From the NCBI GenBank assembly GCA_963971425.1, contig OZ020519.1:2992028-3056027 (forward strand): DNA of 64,000 bases, given 5' to 3'. Made by a program: the position numbers and the translations under genes. Under the pieces are notes generated by a model that saw only the letters and a list, made by a program, of their open reading frames with translations, made no database searches and was not told the origin of the DNA. Shown piece after piece: positions 33,293 to 45,661 of the stretch (the stretch's first letter is position 1; each line of letters starts with the position of its first letter). The DNA comes from Bryoerythrophyllum caledonicum (Eukaryota > Streptophyta > Bryopsida > Pottiales > Pottiaceae).

Positions 33293-36200
33293 CCTCACCT
33301 CTAAAATTTGGTGTACTAAAAATTCTAAATCGTACTCGACATGGTGGCATCGAATTTAACCCCCTGGTTCAAAAATTCCACACCAAGTGTTGTGTACCAA
33401 GAAGCCGACACGAAATAGAAGTTTGGATGTTCTCCCTTGCTCATTGCACTAAAACAACCGGTTTGGATGTGTTTGCTACCGTGGAATGGTCATGAGAATG
33501 TCAGCCCTTAAGCGTTGGACCTGAACCCGTGTTTAATTGAGAACGATAGACCTGTAACCCTTGGTTGTGTTTCAAAGATCTGTGGTGGCATGGAAAATGT
33601 CAAATTTGAAGAAGGATTGTGCTAGCATAAGAGAGAGGGGAGTTAGCTAAGACACAGTCGAGTTTTAGTACAACAGAATAGAAAAATTGGGTGGAAAATG
33701 GTGATTTTGGTGCAGAAACTGCATTTTGTAGAGCTAGGCCAGGTGATGAGTAAATGATTTTTAAAAAAATAAGAAAATTGGATCACGGATTTAAGAGATT
33801 CATCATTACAAATCAAGCTCAGAAATAGGTTGAGGAGCTGTAAGCATGAACAAGAAAAGGAAGAAATTGAAGGAAAATTGGCTTGAGAAGTGATCAGCTA
33901 TAGAGGTGGCTGGAAAAGTGTAGAGAAGGGCAGTTGTATGGGTGGTGTAGCCGTGCACAACCTGCAGCCCGCCATGAGCATGCCAAAATCAGCCCGGAGT
34001 CCGACATTACCTGCCCGACATTACTTGACAATTTTGATCACATCACCATTGATTGATCAAGTCAAGGTCAAGGTCATGTTCTGATGGGCAATGACGTGGG
34101 TTTTTCAATGAAACATTACATCAAACACATGTGTGTCAAATTCTGATTGGCAATGATGTGGCTGGAGAGATGAATGGATGGATTGGGGGCTACTGGTTGT
34201 GGGATCGGCCAACATGTTTGAGGGTCAGTTTCGGTTTCTTTACTTTTTTGACACTCAGTTATGTTTGGTATAATAAGTGATTCTTGGTGTAGTTGCAGCC
34301 CTTTTCCACTACACTACTGTAATTCAGAACTCACAAGTTGTGGTATAACACCGCCAAATTGGATCACCCTTCTCTTATAAAAAGATATATTCAAAATAAT
34401 CTTTTGCATATTGGCATTAGTTGATTGGCAAAATTTTTTACCAATGTAGCAAATTACTAAATTCATTATCTTCCTTACCTCAACTAGCAAAACAATGGAA
34501 TTTGAACCCAAGTCAAGGTCATATTCCTTTTGGATTTCACAAGTAACTCAAAGATTTCACTTTGTATATAATAAGACCTAAATTATTCACATACTTTGTG
34601 GAATAACATAGACTACTTCTATCTCTTAGCATCAGTATAATTCTATATATATAGAAATACCATATATATGGTGATGATAATTTAATTGAATGAGTACATT
34701 AATTATTCCTAATTCCGACATCATTTTTTTTTCTGCAAAATCTCAAAATTAGTATTGGGACTAAATTTTACTACTAGAAGCTACTTTCTTCTAGCTAATG
34801 TTCTAACTAAACATATCCTATGAGTAGACACATGTCACCCAAAAGCCCTTGACCTCCAAATCTCTCATCACACTACTTTTACATTAACAATACTTAGTAT
34901 CATCTTCATTAAATTCCCTTCCCATTATTAACCAATGACCATCCTCTATCAAAAATGCTTATTATAGTTTTTCTATAATGAATTTTTTAGAGTAAAGCTC
35001 CATATGAATGAAATTTATTGGAGAGGTAGAAAGAGCTTGAAATATTTGCAATCATAGGATTGGATAAGCAAGATCGTCTTTAGATAGGATATGGAGATTC
35101 CAAGAAGCCAAAGTTATTGCCCCTATAACCATGCAACCTATGTTGTCCATGGTCACAAACCGCCCTTATAACCTTGCAGTTTTTGAAACCATTTATGAAA
35201 TTTGTGAATATTTGAAATCATTTTTGTTTCCCTTATTCAATTTATACTTTCCTTTTTACAGATTTATCTGATATGATTTGTATGAAATCAAATTATTATA
35301 CAAATTTTTCTTTGTATAAAATTTAAACTATCTTCTAAAGATAAATCTTATCCACACTTGATTTGTTCATTGATTTATGATATTTATAAAAAATTACTTA
35401 TAATGATCAAATTTATTTTATGATTATGATCCAAGTTTACATTTCTAATTCACCTTCACTGTTCGACTTTGGCTTCATATTTCATAGTCCAATTTTTTTT
35501 GCTTCTCAGTATTCGACTTTTCCACTGACTTTGCTAGAAAAGTAAAATATAACACCTGGATAAGTTGTGCAACACATTCTTCACTCACCATATACTACGA
35601 GCGCTTGAGAGGTTGGCTGAGTAGTTTTGGTCACAAACTCCCAAAAATGGGCCCGATTGTAAGCATGCGCATATGGTTGAGGACGGGGTGCCCGTCAGGT
35701 TGTGGCAATCCATGGCGGGACCCACCCAGCAGGGCCCGGATCGTGAACCTATGCGCGCACATGCATTGGGACTAGTTACAAACCCCTCTATTTGAAAATA
35801 GTGCAAAAAAATGAAAAAAATGAAAAAGTGAAAAAGTGAAATAGTTCTCTTGAACTGGGGCCCTGGCGAGGGTTCCTCCTTGGTTTGGAGGGCTTGCCCC
35901 ATCTGAGCAGCCAAGCCCTAACTTAGGAAACCTAGAGCCAGATGGGTGCCGCATGGCAGCCGTATGGGTCCTATGTGCGGCTGCTTTGTATAGGGATAGG
36001 CCCGGCCGGGAGGGCCTCTTCTTGCATAAGGCCTCATCTTTTTTCAATGCATGCCGAGGCTTTTCGTGGTGGCACGCTTTAGGTTGTGAGATCTCTTAAT
36101 GCTCGAATGCCACGAATATTCCGCAATGTGAGGTTTTCCGAATTGTACAGGGAGAAAAACAGCTCGGCCGTTACGAACATGAGCATCACCCAAAGAAGTT

Positions 36201-38436
36201 AGTCAAGATGATAATGACATACCCATTGTAATTTCAGTTTTGTGACTTTCAATGCAGTAGTTTTACATTGTAATTATGACCGTAAAGCCGTGAAAGTCTC
36301 AATGTTATTCTAAAGACTTTGTCTTGAAATTGGACGAGATTTAGCCAAGGTGTCACATAGTTAGAATTTGGTGAAGTAGGCTTGAGGTTTGGTGTGACAG
36401 ACTTAGGGTTTGGTGTGGTAGACTTGGGCTTTGGGGTGGAGGTGTGGCAAGCGTATTGAATTGTTAATTGATCTGCATATGCGAAGATATTTGAGTTTCA
36501 AACTTGCTGTACAAACAACAGATAAACTCATGCATAGAGTGATCACCATACAATCTTGTTGCCTCCTCATGTGCCAGGCTCAGCATACACCAGAAACAAC
36601 AGAAACAACATAAACAAGTCACAGTGACTATAAAAAAGATGACTTACAATTGCAGAGAACGAAAAAATTAAAAATTGAAAAGCCACTGTAGAGATCAGCA
36701 ATGACAGAGTTGGATGACTTTTAGATTTCACTTTTTATTGCCTGAATTACGTTGATCTGTCGAGGCAAAAACGAGTAAATACGATGATTTGGGTAGCAAC
36801 AATATTGAGTGCAGTAGAGCTTTCACAATGCTCGAAACTGCACGAGACAAGCATTTCAGTGCAAATCATAGCCTTTAGTATACATTTGGCAGCAGTGTAA
36901 AATCCCACTTGTGAATTATGATTGCATGCACAAATCCGCTTCCGGGGTCTTGATGCAAATCTCAGCGGAAACCTCGGCATTATTCCATTACAAAACCACA
37001 CTTGTACCCATATGGAACAACTACTCAGTCGCAAAGGGTGGCAGGGCCATGACTCCATGGAAAACTGATCAGCACTCTTATACGATTACACAACAGTCCA
37101 TTCACATCCCACAGTTACTGTCGAGTTCACTGTATTGATTTCCCAAATGGCCGAAACAATAGGCTTTGAGATGTTCCAGGAATCATTTGGGCTCTCCGAA
37201 TTACACAACGACCACAACACGTACAGTTCTCCGGAGACTAGTGTTACAATTCCATTCTTCCGGGACTCTACATGGCTTGATCGTCTTCCGTAAAAGGCTA
37301 CAATTTTTGTTTTTATCTATCTCTTTCTTTCTCTGTGTCCAGGGCCAACTCCTTCGACTATAGTCGTTCAACGGATGACAAACTCTCTCTCGCTTGTTCT
37401 CGTTTTCATAACCTCCTTGAAAATTCTCCTAGCTGTAAGAAGCAAGCAAAACGCCATGAGGAACTGATATTTGTTATCCTTGGCGGAGTTTTCAAGTTGG
37501 AGAAATAACTTCCGGGGAAGCAAGACTTGCGGTCTACCGAGAGGAGCAGGTGGGAACGGATCTCCTTTAGATTTTGGAAACGAGGAACTACATCTAGACT
37601 TCCCATGAAGTAGAGCATAAAAAAAAGGATTCTAGATTGAACAGGTGAAAATCTCCTTAGACTCCCGCACGAAGCGCCTCTCTAATGCTCTTAGAACACA
37701 ACAAAGTAAGAAGATGGTAAAATTGGAGTCCCTCGACCATAAGGACGTAGAGTAATGACCGTAGGCACCGTCGTCATGTCCATGAGTAAGCATGCCAAGA
37801 CCAAGGTTGTTCATAGGACCTCTCCGTCTGAAGGACCGTCTGGTCCGCATGTCCATTTGTTAGGGCCAGGGAAGGTCCGTTATAGATCAATTTAGGGTTG
37901 ATTATCCGAAGGGTTAAAATAGTGTTACCTTGTCCACCTAAAATGCCACGCGTCTGACACGTCAGTGTATATTCTAAGGAATTCAGCTGACATGGAGGGG
38001 CTCAAACAGATGAGAGGCTCAACAATGTCTAAAAATGTTTGAACCACATTAAAATGATTTTTTCACCAAAGATAATATCTCTTTTACACTTTTGAATGAA
38101 ACAAAATTGTTAATAGAAGCTTGTAACAAAAATCTAGTAAATTTTACTTAAAATAATATACTTGATAAAAATCAGGCCTTATGGTGATGGCCAATGGTCC
38201 AATAAGCTTACTAACCCATACTAAAAGTTTTTACTTCAATTCATTGCGGATTTGGTTGAAGATGTCACTAGAAAAGTAGACAGTGATAATATGACTTTTG
38301 CTAGAAAAAAAAACCATAGCTTAGACATAGCTTGGCTTTGGAGCAATTGGCTTACCAAGATATTGCTCTAAAGTGTCAACTATATTCTAAAGGAGTACAA
38401 GTGCCACAATTACCTACAACAAATTACTATAGAATG
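33293..38436. other. AT-rich gene-poor stretch
   Basis: I find no frame with a recognisable domain. Noted: a GC-richer patch 35600-36070 without coding signal, an imperfect tandem array of a roughly 24-bp unit of the form GTAGACTTGGGNTTTGGTGT at about 36370-36450, and a possible decayed hAT end at about 37780-37960. Confidence 0.5.
37780..37960 (+). repeat. Possible relic of the left end of a hAT like that at 40712
   Basis: CCAAGGTTGTTCATAGGAC, CCGTCTGAAGGACCGTCTGG and TTTAGGGTTGATTATCCG parallel, in order, CCAGGGTTGTCATACGGGAC, the CCGTCCGG words and AAAGGGTTGATTTACCCG at the left end of the 12-kb hAT. The similarity is patchy. Confidence 0.4.
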
Positions 38437-38597
38437 TGACATCAATACGAACGAAGGAGTGGTGCAGGTGCACACTGCCGAGATAGGCAAGAAGCATGGA
38501 TAATATACTCTCGAGATAGACAGAGAGGATGAAAGTACAAGGATGAAAGGACGAAGACAATGAAGATCATCGGAGGAAAGGGTGCCCAGTTTCAACA
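38437..38597 (-). repeat. 3' LTR of the copia element
   Basis: 161 bp, starts TGACATC and ends TTTCAACA on the plus strand. It matches 60407-60567 with scattered substitutions. The adjacent inner bases read GAGAGCGAGGAAGGG on the minus strand, a polypurine tract. Confidence 0.9.
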
Positions 38598-40703
38598 CCC
38601 TTCCTCGCTCTCTACTTCGCGTCAAAGATGATCTTCAGGAGTAAGTGGGGGCGATGGCGCGCGTCCAAGAGGAGCTGCGGGATGCAATGAAACAGACGTG
38701 TGAGCATGTTGAGCAATTGTACCTGGTGAGTATTAGGGTTTCCTTGAAGTAGATTTAAGGCGATTGCAGTTGATGGGAGGATGTGAGGGTTTTGAGCAGG
38801 TGGAGCTTTCGTGAAAGGGTTGTGGGTTTTTAGATTGTTGATCCGTGGAGGCTTTAACGCTTTGTTGGAGTTGTATTTTTGTCTGGCAGTCTTGGTGGGC
38901 GAGGAAAGGTCCATAAGAAGTTGTAGGAATTGATGAAGCGTGAAGGCGGGAGAGGGGGGGGTCAGTGGAAGACAGTTGTAGTACACCGGAGTAGGTTAGA
39001 GACATGTTTAGATCATGAGTTTTGAAAGTCCTACATTGTCTCTGTTAGGAATGAACTTGCTAAACCCTAAGGATATTGTGAGGAAATTTGCTTGTTGAGA
39101 ATGAGTGGGAGTGAAGAGGATCTGTACTTTGCCGTTTTAGGCGCTCTTCCTAATAAAATGGTGTTGGATAAGACAAGGGTGGCAGCAGAGGTTTCTATGC
39201 CAATTTCATTTAGTAGCCTGCGGAAGTACAAGATGTCCTTGGAGACCTCGGTGAGGACCCAATATTCGGCCTCGATGCTCAAGAGTGAGACTGTGGGCTG
39301 TAGCTTGCTTGTCCAGAATATGGGAGCTTTTCCAAGTTTGTGAAGGATGTCGGAGGTTGAGTGTTTGGAATCTAGGTTGCGGCCCCAATCATCATCTGTG
39401 AAGGTATGGCAGCTTGATGAATTTCCAGATGGCAGCAGTAGGCCATGGTCTATTGTTCCCTTTAAAGTAGCACAAGATCCTTTTAGCTACCTAAAAGTGT
39501 GCATTTTCAGGAGCTGCCATGTATCGTGCTACACTACTGATTGTAAAATATATATTTGGTCTTGTGTCCGTGAGATAAATTAGACTTTCGACGAGGGATC
39601 TATAGAATTCCGAGTCTACTAAAGGTGTGCTCATTGATTTTTATAGTTGCAGGTTCGGATCCATAGGGAGCTGACTAGGGTTGCAGCTGGCTAGTCCATA
39701 CTTCTGAAGGGATTTTCGTATGTAATTGGATTGGGTAAGTAGAATCCCCTCCCTGCTTTGTCATATTTCTGCACATAGGTTGGTGTCTGCAATTTCAAGA
39801 TCCGTCATCATGAATTCTTGTTTTAAGGCAGCTTTGAGGCTTGCAATCCGCTTATGATTGTTGCGAGTGATTAGTAAATCATTGACATATAGGAGTATGA
39901 ATACTCGTTTGCCTTTGTGAGTAGAAAAGTATAGGTTTGGATCATATTGGCTGGAGGTGTATCCCTGTGATTTGAGCCATGTGTCAATACGAGAGTACTA
40001 AGCTTTAGGAGCTTTTTTTACTCCATAGAGAGCGCCTCATATGCGGCAGACTTTGAATGGATTTCCTACTGTTAGAAATCCCTCATGGATTTCCATAACT
40101 ACGTCTTCATTTAGAGTCCCATACAGGAAGGCCGTTATAACATTGAGCTGATATAATGGCCAATTGTTCTTTGCTGCAAGTGCTAAAAGGATCCTAATGG
40201 TTGATCACTGAACAACGGGAGCAAACACATCCTGGTAATCTATTCCGGCTCTTTGCTGAAAGCCTCGGGCTACCAGCCTTGCCTTTAGCTTGGTCTTGTC
40301 ACCGGTTTGTTTTGTTTTGAAGAGCCATTTGGCGGTGATGGGTTTGCAATTTGTAGGCATGTCAATGATGTCCCAGGTTTGGTTCTAGATGATGGAATCC
40401 ACTTTGCTCTTGATGGCATCACGCTGTCTTGGTTGAGTGATAGCCTTCGCGTATGTGAAAGGATCCTCCATCTCTTCTGTTGAGAGCAGCCATAAGTCTT
40501 AAAAGCAAGTAGAAGGCTTCCTGGAACGAGTACTAGGATATTGACTAGGTGCAGGGGCTCCAACATTGGCTGCACACCATCCTGATCTTGGCTTGCTTCA
40601 ATCTGCATGTTGATGGAGTTGCTTGCTCCGTCGTTATATGACTCCTCTAGTCGGTTAACTGTGGTTGTGATGTCGGAGCAGCTGGCAGCTTGCAGTTGTG
40701 ATG
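38598..40703 (-). pseudogene. copia reverse transcriptase and RNase H region
   Basis: On the minus strand the pieces KLKARLVARGFQQRAGIDY, YQLNVITAFLYGTL, LLYVNDLLITRN and, near the left end, MSIEAEYWVLTEVSKDILY appear in copia order, in several frames. The polymerase motif YVDD reads YVND, and stops and frameshifts interrupt all parts. The upstream end is cut by the hAT at 40712; the rest of the polyprotein resumes at 52813. Confidence 0.88.
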
Positions 40704-40711
40704 ACAAGGAC
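40704..40711 (+). repeat. 8-bp target duplication, left copy
   Basis: ACAAGGAC, identical to 52805-52812. It defines the left border of the 12.1-kb hAT. Confidence 0.92.
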
Positions 40712-40884
40712 CAGGGTTGTCATACGGGACAGACGTCCGGTTCGCCCGTCCGGTAGAGCTCTCGCCCGTCCGATACAGTCAACAAAGGGTTGATTTACCC
40801 GCAAGGTAAAAAACAGGCGACGTGGCAGCCATGTTGGCACCACATCGTTGCCACGCAGAACATGGACATGTTTAAGTAGAGGCG

Positions 40885-40970
40885 GGGACTAAAGGGAAGA
40901 GGGAGGTAGTGCGGAGACTTCCCGGCCCTACTCATAAAGGGGGGGGGACGTCCCCGCCCCTTCATGGGTT
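40885..40970 (+). promoter_or_regulatory. GC box cluster with GGGGACGTCCCC, left end
   Basis: The perfect palindrome GGGGACGTCCCC lies at 40944-40955 beside CCGCCCC. It is about 230 bp inside the left terminus. Confidence 0.7.
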
Positions 40971-41432
40971 AGATTATAGTGTTTAAAGTTATCATATATT
41001 GGTAGTGAAAACTGTGGAATTTGGAGGGTGTACTACTTTAACTATCAATAGAGTCTTGCAAGAATTTTTTTACTTTGAATTAGAGCGGTTCACATGTGCA
41101 CTAGGTTGATAGCCTCGCATTGACATATTATATGTGAAGAAAATATTTATACCCAATTATTGGTGCTTGAAGAAATGCAAATCTCAGACTGAAAATTTAA
41201 AAATTGGACGCATACAAAATTGATTAAATGAGACCTATGGCAATTGCCAAGTACACATACTCTTCTACGAAGATGCCGTATTCTCTACTTAACCACCACA
41301 TGCGAAACTAATGCAACTAATAAACCAAAAACTATTGTCGGTAACAACATAGAGGCATAGTCCAACCGTGGGGGGGGGTTTCATTAATGTGTCTATAACA
41401 TCTGGTATAGAAGACCGTTCACTCACATCTTT
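40971..41432. other. AT-rich subterminal region of the giant hAT
   Basis: No gene; it presumably includes the 3' end of the kinase-like gene. Confidence 0.5.
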
Positions 41433-42914
41433 TTATAGGCCTTCCGATTGTAGCTTTAGGTGTACATATTGCTCCGTGTTTTTGGCGGTGAAATACTGCG
41501 TGTCCCATTCTTTTTGCCAAATGCGAGAACAAATCCAACCCACCGCAAATGCATCTGCTGCCTTGGAGTAGAGGTGTGACCGTTGCATGACTTCAAGCGA
41601 GTTGGTGGAGCCCTGCGGCCAAAAAACATAGAACAGTTCTGGTGCCACAAACCGTCGCCGCTCTCTCTCATCTCGAAGTTGCTCCATGAATTGATAACCA
41701 TACCTTGATGGTTCATTCTCCACAACCTGATTAGAAAGCCCCCAATTGCAAATTCCTACGTACACCGTATCGGGTTTCCACTCATCAAAATGGAGCAAAA
41801 CATTCGATGGAGAGAGGTCATTGTGTATATAATTTGCGTCGTTGCATTTCCCCACAATGACAAGCAACGATAGCGCGAGGTTCAGTCGATTTTTGCGGTA
41901 AGTTTTTACCCACCAAAGCTCTTCGATCGACAACCCGATATTTGGATGCATCTCAATTTGTTCAAACGGCAATGATTCGTCCACTTTCGAGTCATACTTG
42001 GACCAAAAAGAAGCCAAAGATCCCCTATTCCACCAGAGCGTGTACCCTTCCATAGTTTTCGGGTGGATGTACGCAAGTCTAATGATCCCTGGATGCACCA
42101 CCGGACACCCTCCAGCCTCGTTGATGATGTCTCGGCGCTTCTCCCTCTCGTTGGTGTTGGTCAGAGTCTTTCCAGCAAAGCAAATCCAACTTGGAATGTT
42201 TTCCAATTTTGTTATCATCACCTTCCGTACAGCCCCATAGCCACCCACCGCTTTCTGCCCTGGCATTGGAATCACATCAGCGCAACTTTCAAGCCACTTG
42301 AATGTTCCACCAAAGTAGTAAGCCAAAATTTGCTCCTCAATAGTCGCTTTCCAAGGAGCCAGTTTCTTCTTACGAGAAGAAGAGTACTGTTGAACGAAGC
42401 TCTGGATCATCTTCATCTTCGCTACAAGTGAGTTGTCCTCAATATTGTTCCAGTTGCTTCCATCCTCTTTCTTTCCCATGACGTAACACCAATTTGCAAC
42501 AATATTGGTGGTTAGTGGGGTCACTTGTGTGTCCAACCACTCCGTATACAACCAATAATCTGAGAAATTATTAAATCTCTCAGATTTATCAAGGTTTGAC
42601 ATTATTTCGTGTCGCATATCAACGGTCAACTTACGGTATCCCTCTTCGTTGTGCGCCAAATAGCTCTTCATCAATGCCTGTCTCGTTCGGCCGTTGTAAT
42701 ACTTGACGGCAATCCCTCTACATTCAACCATGTATTCATGCGGGGGCATGTCCGGATTTGGTGTCTTCTTCCGCCTCTTCCCGCTCGATGATGACAGATT
42801 CAATGATCCCGACGTCAACTCCGTGTTGGTGGACGGAAGCACCATCTCACCAACATCATCCAAATTTATAAATTGGGGGCGCTTCTCCATCAACCTACTT
42901 CCTTCTCCCGCCAT
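41433..42914 (-). CDS. Protein-kinase-like protein carried by the giant hAT
   Basis: An intact 493-residue frame from ATG 42914. Residues 1-215 are a leader without a known domain, with a basic GKRRKK patch at 45-50 that could be a nuclear signal. Residues 220-493 look like a kinase fold: GGYGAVRKV glycine loop (223-231), FAGK (246-249) in the place of the VAIK lysine, YIHNDLSPSNVLL (362-374) as catalytic loop with Asp366 and Asn371 but HND for HRD, CNWG (389-392) in place of DFG, RFVAPELFY (421-429) for the APE motif and DAFAVG (454-459). The metal-binding Asp of DFG is Asn, so it may be a pseudokinase or an atypical enzyme. It is divergent from the RING gene at 43377 across a 460-bp spacer, suggesting a shared promoter. 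I know no kinase as a normal part of hAT elements; it is probably captured cargo. Confidence 0.8.
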   Translation of the reverse strand: MAGEGSRLMEKRPQFINLDDVGEMVLPSTNTELTSGSLNLSSSSGKRRKKTPNPDMPPHEYMVECRGIAVKYYNGRTRQALMKSYLAHNEEGYRKLTVDMRHEIMSNLDKSERFNNFSDYWLYTEWLDTQVTPLTTNIVANWCYVMGKKEDGSNWNNIEDNSLVAKMKMIQSFVQQYSSSRKKKLAPWKATIEEQILAYYFGGTFKWLESCADVIPMPGQKAVGGYGAVRKVMITKLENIPSWICFAGKTLTNTNEREKRRDIINEAGGCPVVHPGIIRLAYIHPKTMEGYTLWWNRGSLASFWSKYDSKVDESLPFEQIEMHPNIGLSIEELWWVKTYRKNRLNLALSLLVIVGKCNDANYIHNDLSPSNVLLHFDEWKPDTVYVGICNWGLSNQVVENEPSRYGYQFMEQLRDERERRRFVAPELFYVFWPQGSTNSLEVMQRSHLYSKAADAFAVGWICSRIWQKEWDTQYFTAKNTEQYVHLKLQSEGL

Positions 42915-43376
42915 ACGTGATAGTCAACTCCCTACTGTGGTTGAAATTCCAAAATGATGGTTTTAAAAAAAACCGCAAAGAGTCTGAATGCAATAAATGA
43001 GCCAAGCCCGACCACCCACCAAACTCACTTTCAGGCTGCAAAACAAACAAACACGTGAGGCCTAGGGAGTCGACTTGGCAGAGAATAAGGACAAAAGTCC
43101 GCTATTTATGTGGTTTACTGGATTTTAGCGAAGACGTCCCCGCCTCTACTTGGGCAGGGGCGGGGACGTCTCTACGGGAGGGGCGGACCTGTCCCCGCCC
43201 CAGCCCGGGGACCCTGGACCAGTGCTTTGTTTATCGGCTATATAATATCGTGCACGCCCCTAATTGTCCCTGCCTCACATACTACCTCTTCATCCACCTC
43301 TTAATTGAGTTGATTGTGGGCGTCGTGTGAGGACTTCATCCATTCACATCACACATTATTCAGATTTTTCCCACCT
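42915..43376. promoter_or_regulatory. Divergent promoter region with GC palindromes
   Basis: The spacer between the kinase-like and RING genes. It contains GACGTCCCCGCC (43132) and GGGGACGTCTCT (43162-43173), GGGCGG boxes and CCCCGCCCC near 43195, followed by TATATAATA at about 43240, a plausible TATA element for the plus-strand gene. Confidence 0.6.
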
Positions 43377-45661
43377 ATGGCCACGCCGGTAAAAATGAGT
43401 AAAGAAGAATGAGACAAGAGTCGACTAGGATTGGGAAACAAACATCCAAAGAGGTTGCATGTGCTTCGAAATCCAGTGAAACTGACTTTTAAAGGTTGGG
43501 AAGAACTTCCGAAGCCATGGAGTTTCAAGGATTGCGCAAACTTCGTCGAGTGGTGCCATATCGACAAGGCTCTCCCAAAGGAGCGACTCAATTATCACCG
43601 ACGCTTTTGCAAGGCAAATTTATGGAAGTGCACCGACGAGGCGTTCAAAAATCGGTGCATTGAAGTATATCAGGTGTTGTACGACATCCTTTATATCAAA
43701 TGCACTGAAGTAAATCTCTTCCTTGCGCAAGGTGTCCACGCGGAGGTAAAGTTGGGCAAGAGGGTGGATTGGTCCACCTTGAAAGCCATGGGTGATAGCA
43801 TAAAAGCTCCTTCTCCGGCAAATGTATTGAATCCAATGGGGACACGGAGGTATCCAAATGGCCGATTGTGCAAATTGATGGCGAAGACTAAACCGGTCGA
43901 CACGGACGAGTCCGATCCCTCAAACACGGATACAGACTCTAACGGATCCCATGTTCCAATCACAACGAGCCGAAGGACACAAGCGCGCACCAGACGAAGG
44001 AGGGTGGAACAAACGGTTAATGTAGTCGTTAACGATACCATTAATGAAGTTGTAGCTCAGGTGCAATCCCGCGCGGTTCTTGATCGAACGTTCAAAGCCT
44101 CTATTGGTGCTATTTTTGCCAACACTATCCAAACCTTGCTGAAACAATTGGAAGGGAAAAGGAGAGAACTATTGTCATTGCATGATGCGGTTTGCAAGTT
44201 GAGAGTTGAACTCCATGACAAAAACATTGTTATCGACCAGCAACGACATAATATGGAGGAGCTCCGACTTGCCCTACAAGCTAGTACAATGACCGCAAAA
44301 GATCGGAATCCACGACTGGAGGAGGAAGTGCTTGTACACGCGTCAACCCAAGACGATTCATTGTCGTTTGACGAGGCCTCTATCAACGCAGACAAAGCTG
44401 TGGTCAACAAAGAAGAGGGTGCGGCGGGTGGCGGCGGCAAAGAGCTCGCTAAAGTGCTTGAAGAGAATTCAAGACTACAAATTTGCTTGGATGTGTTGGT
44501 AGAACATTACTATCAATGGAAGTTGGCATGCATCTTCACGGTCGATCAGTCCCGACAATTGGTGGCCAAATCCCATAAAACCGACAACAACTATACCAAA
44601 AACAACCAAGAGAGGGTGTTTGGTTTGACGTCGTGGGCCCTCGTAGATGATCTTTTCAAGATGGATGAAATGGCAATGGTGAAAACCGCCGGTGGGCAAA
44701 CAACCATCGATTGGTCCCGTTACAATTGGAATTTCAAAACAGAGGTTCATCTACCCTCGACCATCGGGGCAACCCCATTTTATTGTGGCCACAACCTTCG
44801 AGCTTTGTATCCGACGGTACGACTTGCTCAATTTGTCTAAACCCATTTGGTCCAGAAGGTGGGATGCATCTAGGCACTTGTGAGCACTTGTACCATCCAT
44901 TTTGCTTGATTAGCTTGATGGTTGTACGCCGGCGGTGCTTATTGTGCAAGGCCCCTTTTCATGAGCGATTGTACAAACTTTTTGGATTAGTTCCATACAT
45001 GCCCCCGCATTAGGAGTTCAATGTGATGAACACCTCTAATCAGTCACAGATGTGGGGAAAGGATTTGGTGTGGAGCTGGAAACTAAAGATGCACTCGTTG
45101 GATATGATGCACCTCTCAAACGAGTGGGATTGGGAAAGGGACCCGGAGCAGATTGTCCGGGGGTGGAAGAATTTGATCCCGTTAAAGGACAAATACGGTC
45201 AAGGAAAACGAAATTTCTTCTACCAATGCTTTAATGGCCATTGGGACGAGAACGGGGAGCAATTTCGTTTCGGTCCTCATCCACGGCAATGGTTGTGGGC
45301 TGTTGACGGAGTTCGCATCACAGGCGACAACAGGGATCGCATTTCTCACGACGTTGACCCACCGGACCCGCAAGAACTAAGGAAATTATCGGAATCAGAG
45401 TGGAAAGAAATTTTCCGAAATGACGGAACCGACTTCTTGCTTGATGAGCACAGTCCAGGGACACGGCAAGCGCTCGACCACCTCATGCAATCCCAAATCC
45501 TAAGGGCCGTGTTGGATGAAGATGGACGAGCGAGGAGAACACGATCGGCGTCTCATAGACTTGTCTTAGGCTCAGATGAAGACCTCCCGATGCATGTAGG
45601 GGCACACAACAACGAGGCAGGGGCGAGTGGTACTACTAATAGCCCGATGAATATTGACTAG
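43377..45661 (+). pseudogene. Coiled-coil plus RING-finger gene carried by the giant hAT, broken
   Basis: The start is ATG 43377, by comparison with the paralogue at 47147. Codon 12 is TGA (43410-43412), where the paralogue has CGA. The frame then runs to 44840, and a change of frame near 44800 is needed to reach a C3HC4 RING (CSICL...CEHLYHPFCL...CLLC, about 44830-44970). A TAG (45011-45013) separates the RING from a C-terminal part that ends at 45661. The order is an unknown conserved N-terminal domain (KRLHVLRNPVKL, CHIDKAL, CIEVYQVLYD), an acidic linker, a coiled coil (about 44110-44290, LEGKRRELLSLHDAVCKLR), the RING, and a tail rich in charged residues. RING proteins are typically ubiquitin ligases; a transposon-borne one is unexpected. 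Three lesions make this copy unlikely to function. Confidence 0.75.

Noticed and set aside
33208..33495. Open frame downstream of the hAT as an extra exon of the TolB-like gene
   Set aside because: It spans a 32-bp tandem duplication, and the host frame already reaches a stop near 33060.
35585..36070. GC-richer patch as a possible gene or rDNA fragment
   Set aside because: Frames lack domains and no rRNA or tRNA structure was recognised.
38612..39005. Minus-strand frames next to the copia 3' LTR as separate genes
   Set aside because: They lie between RNase H and the polypurine tract and are part of the decayed copia element.
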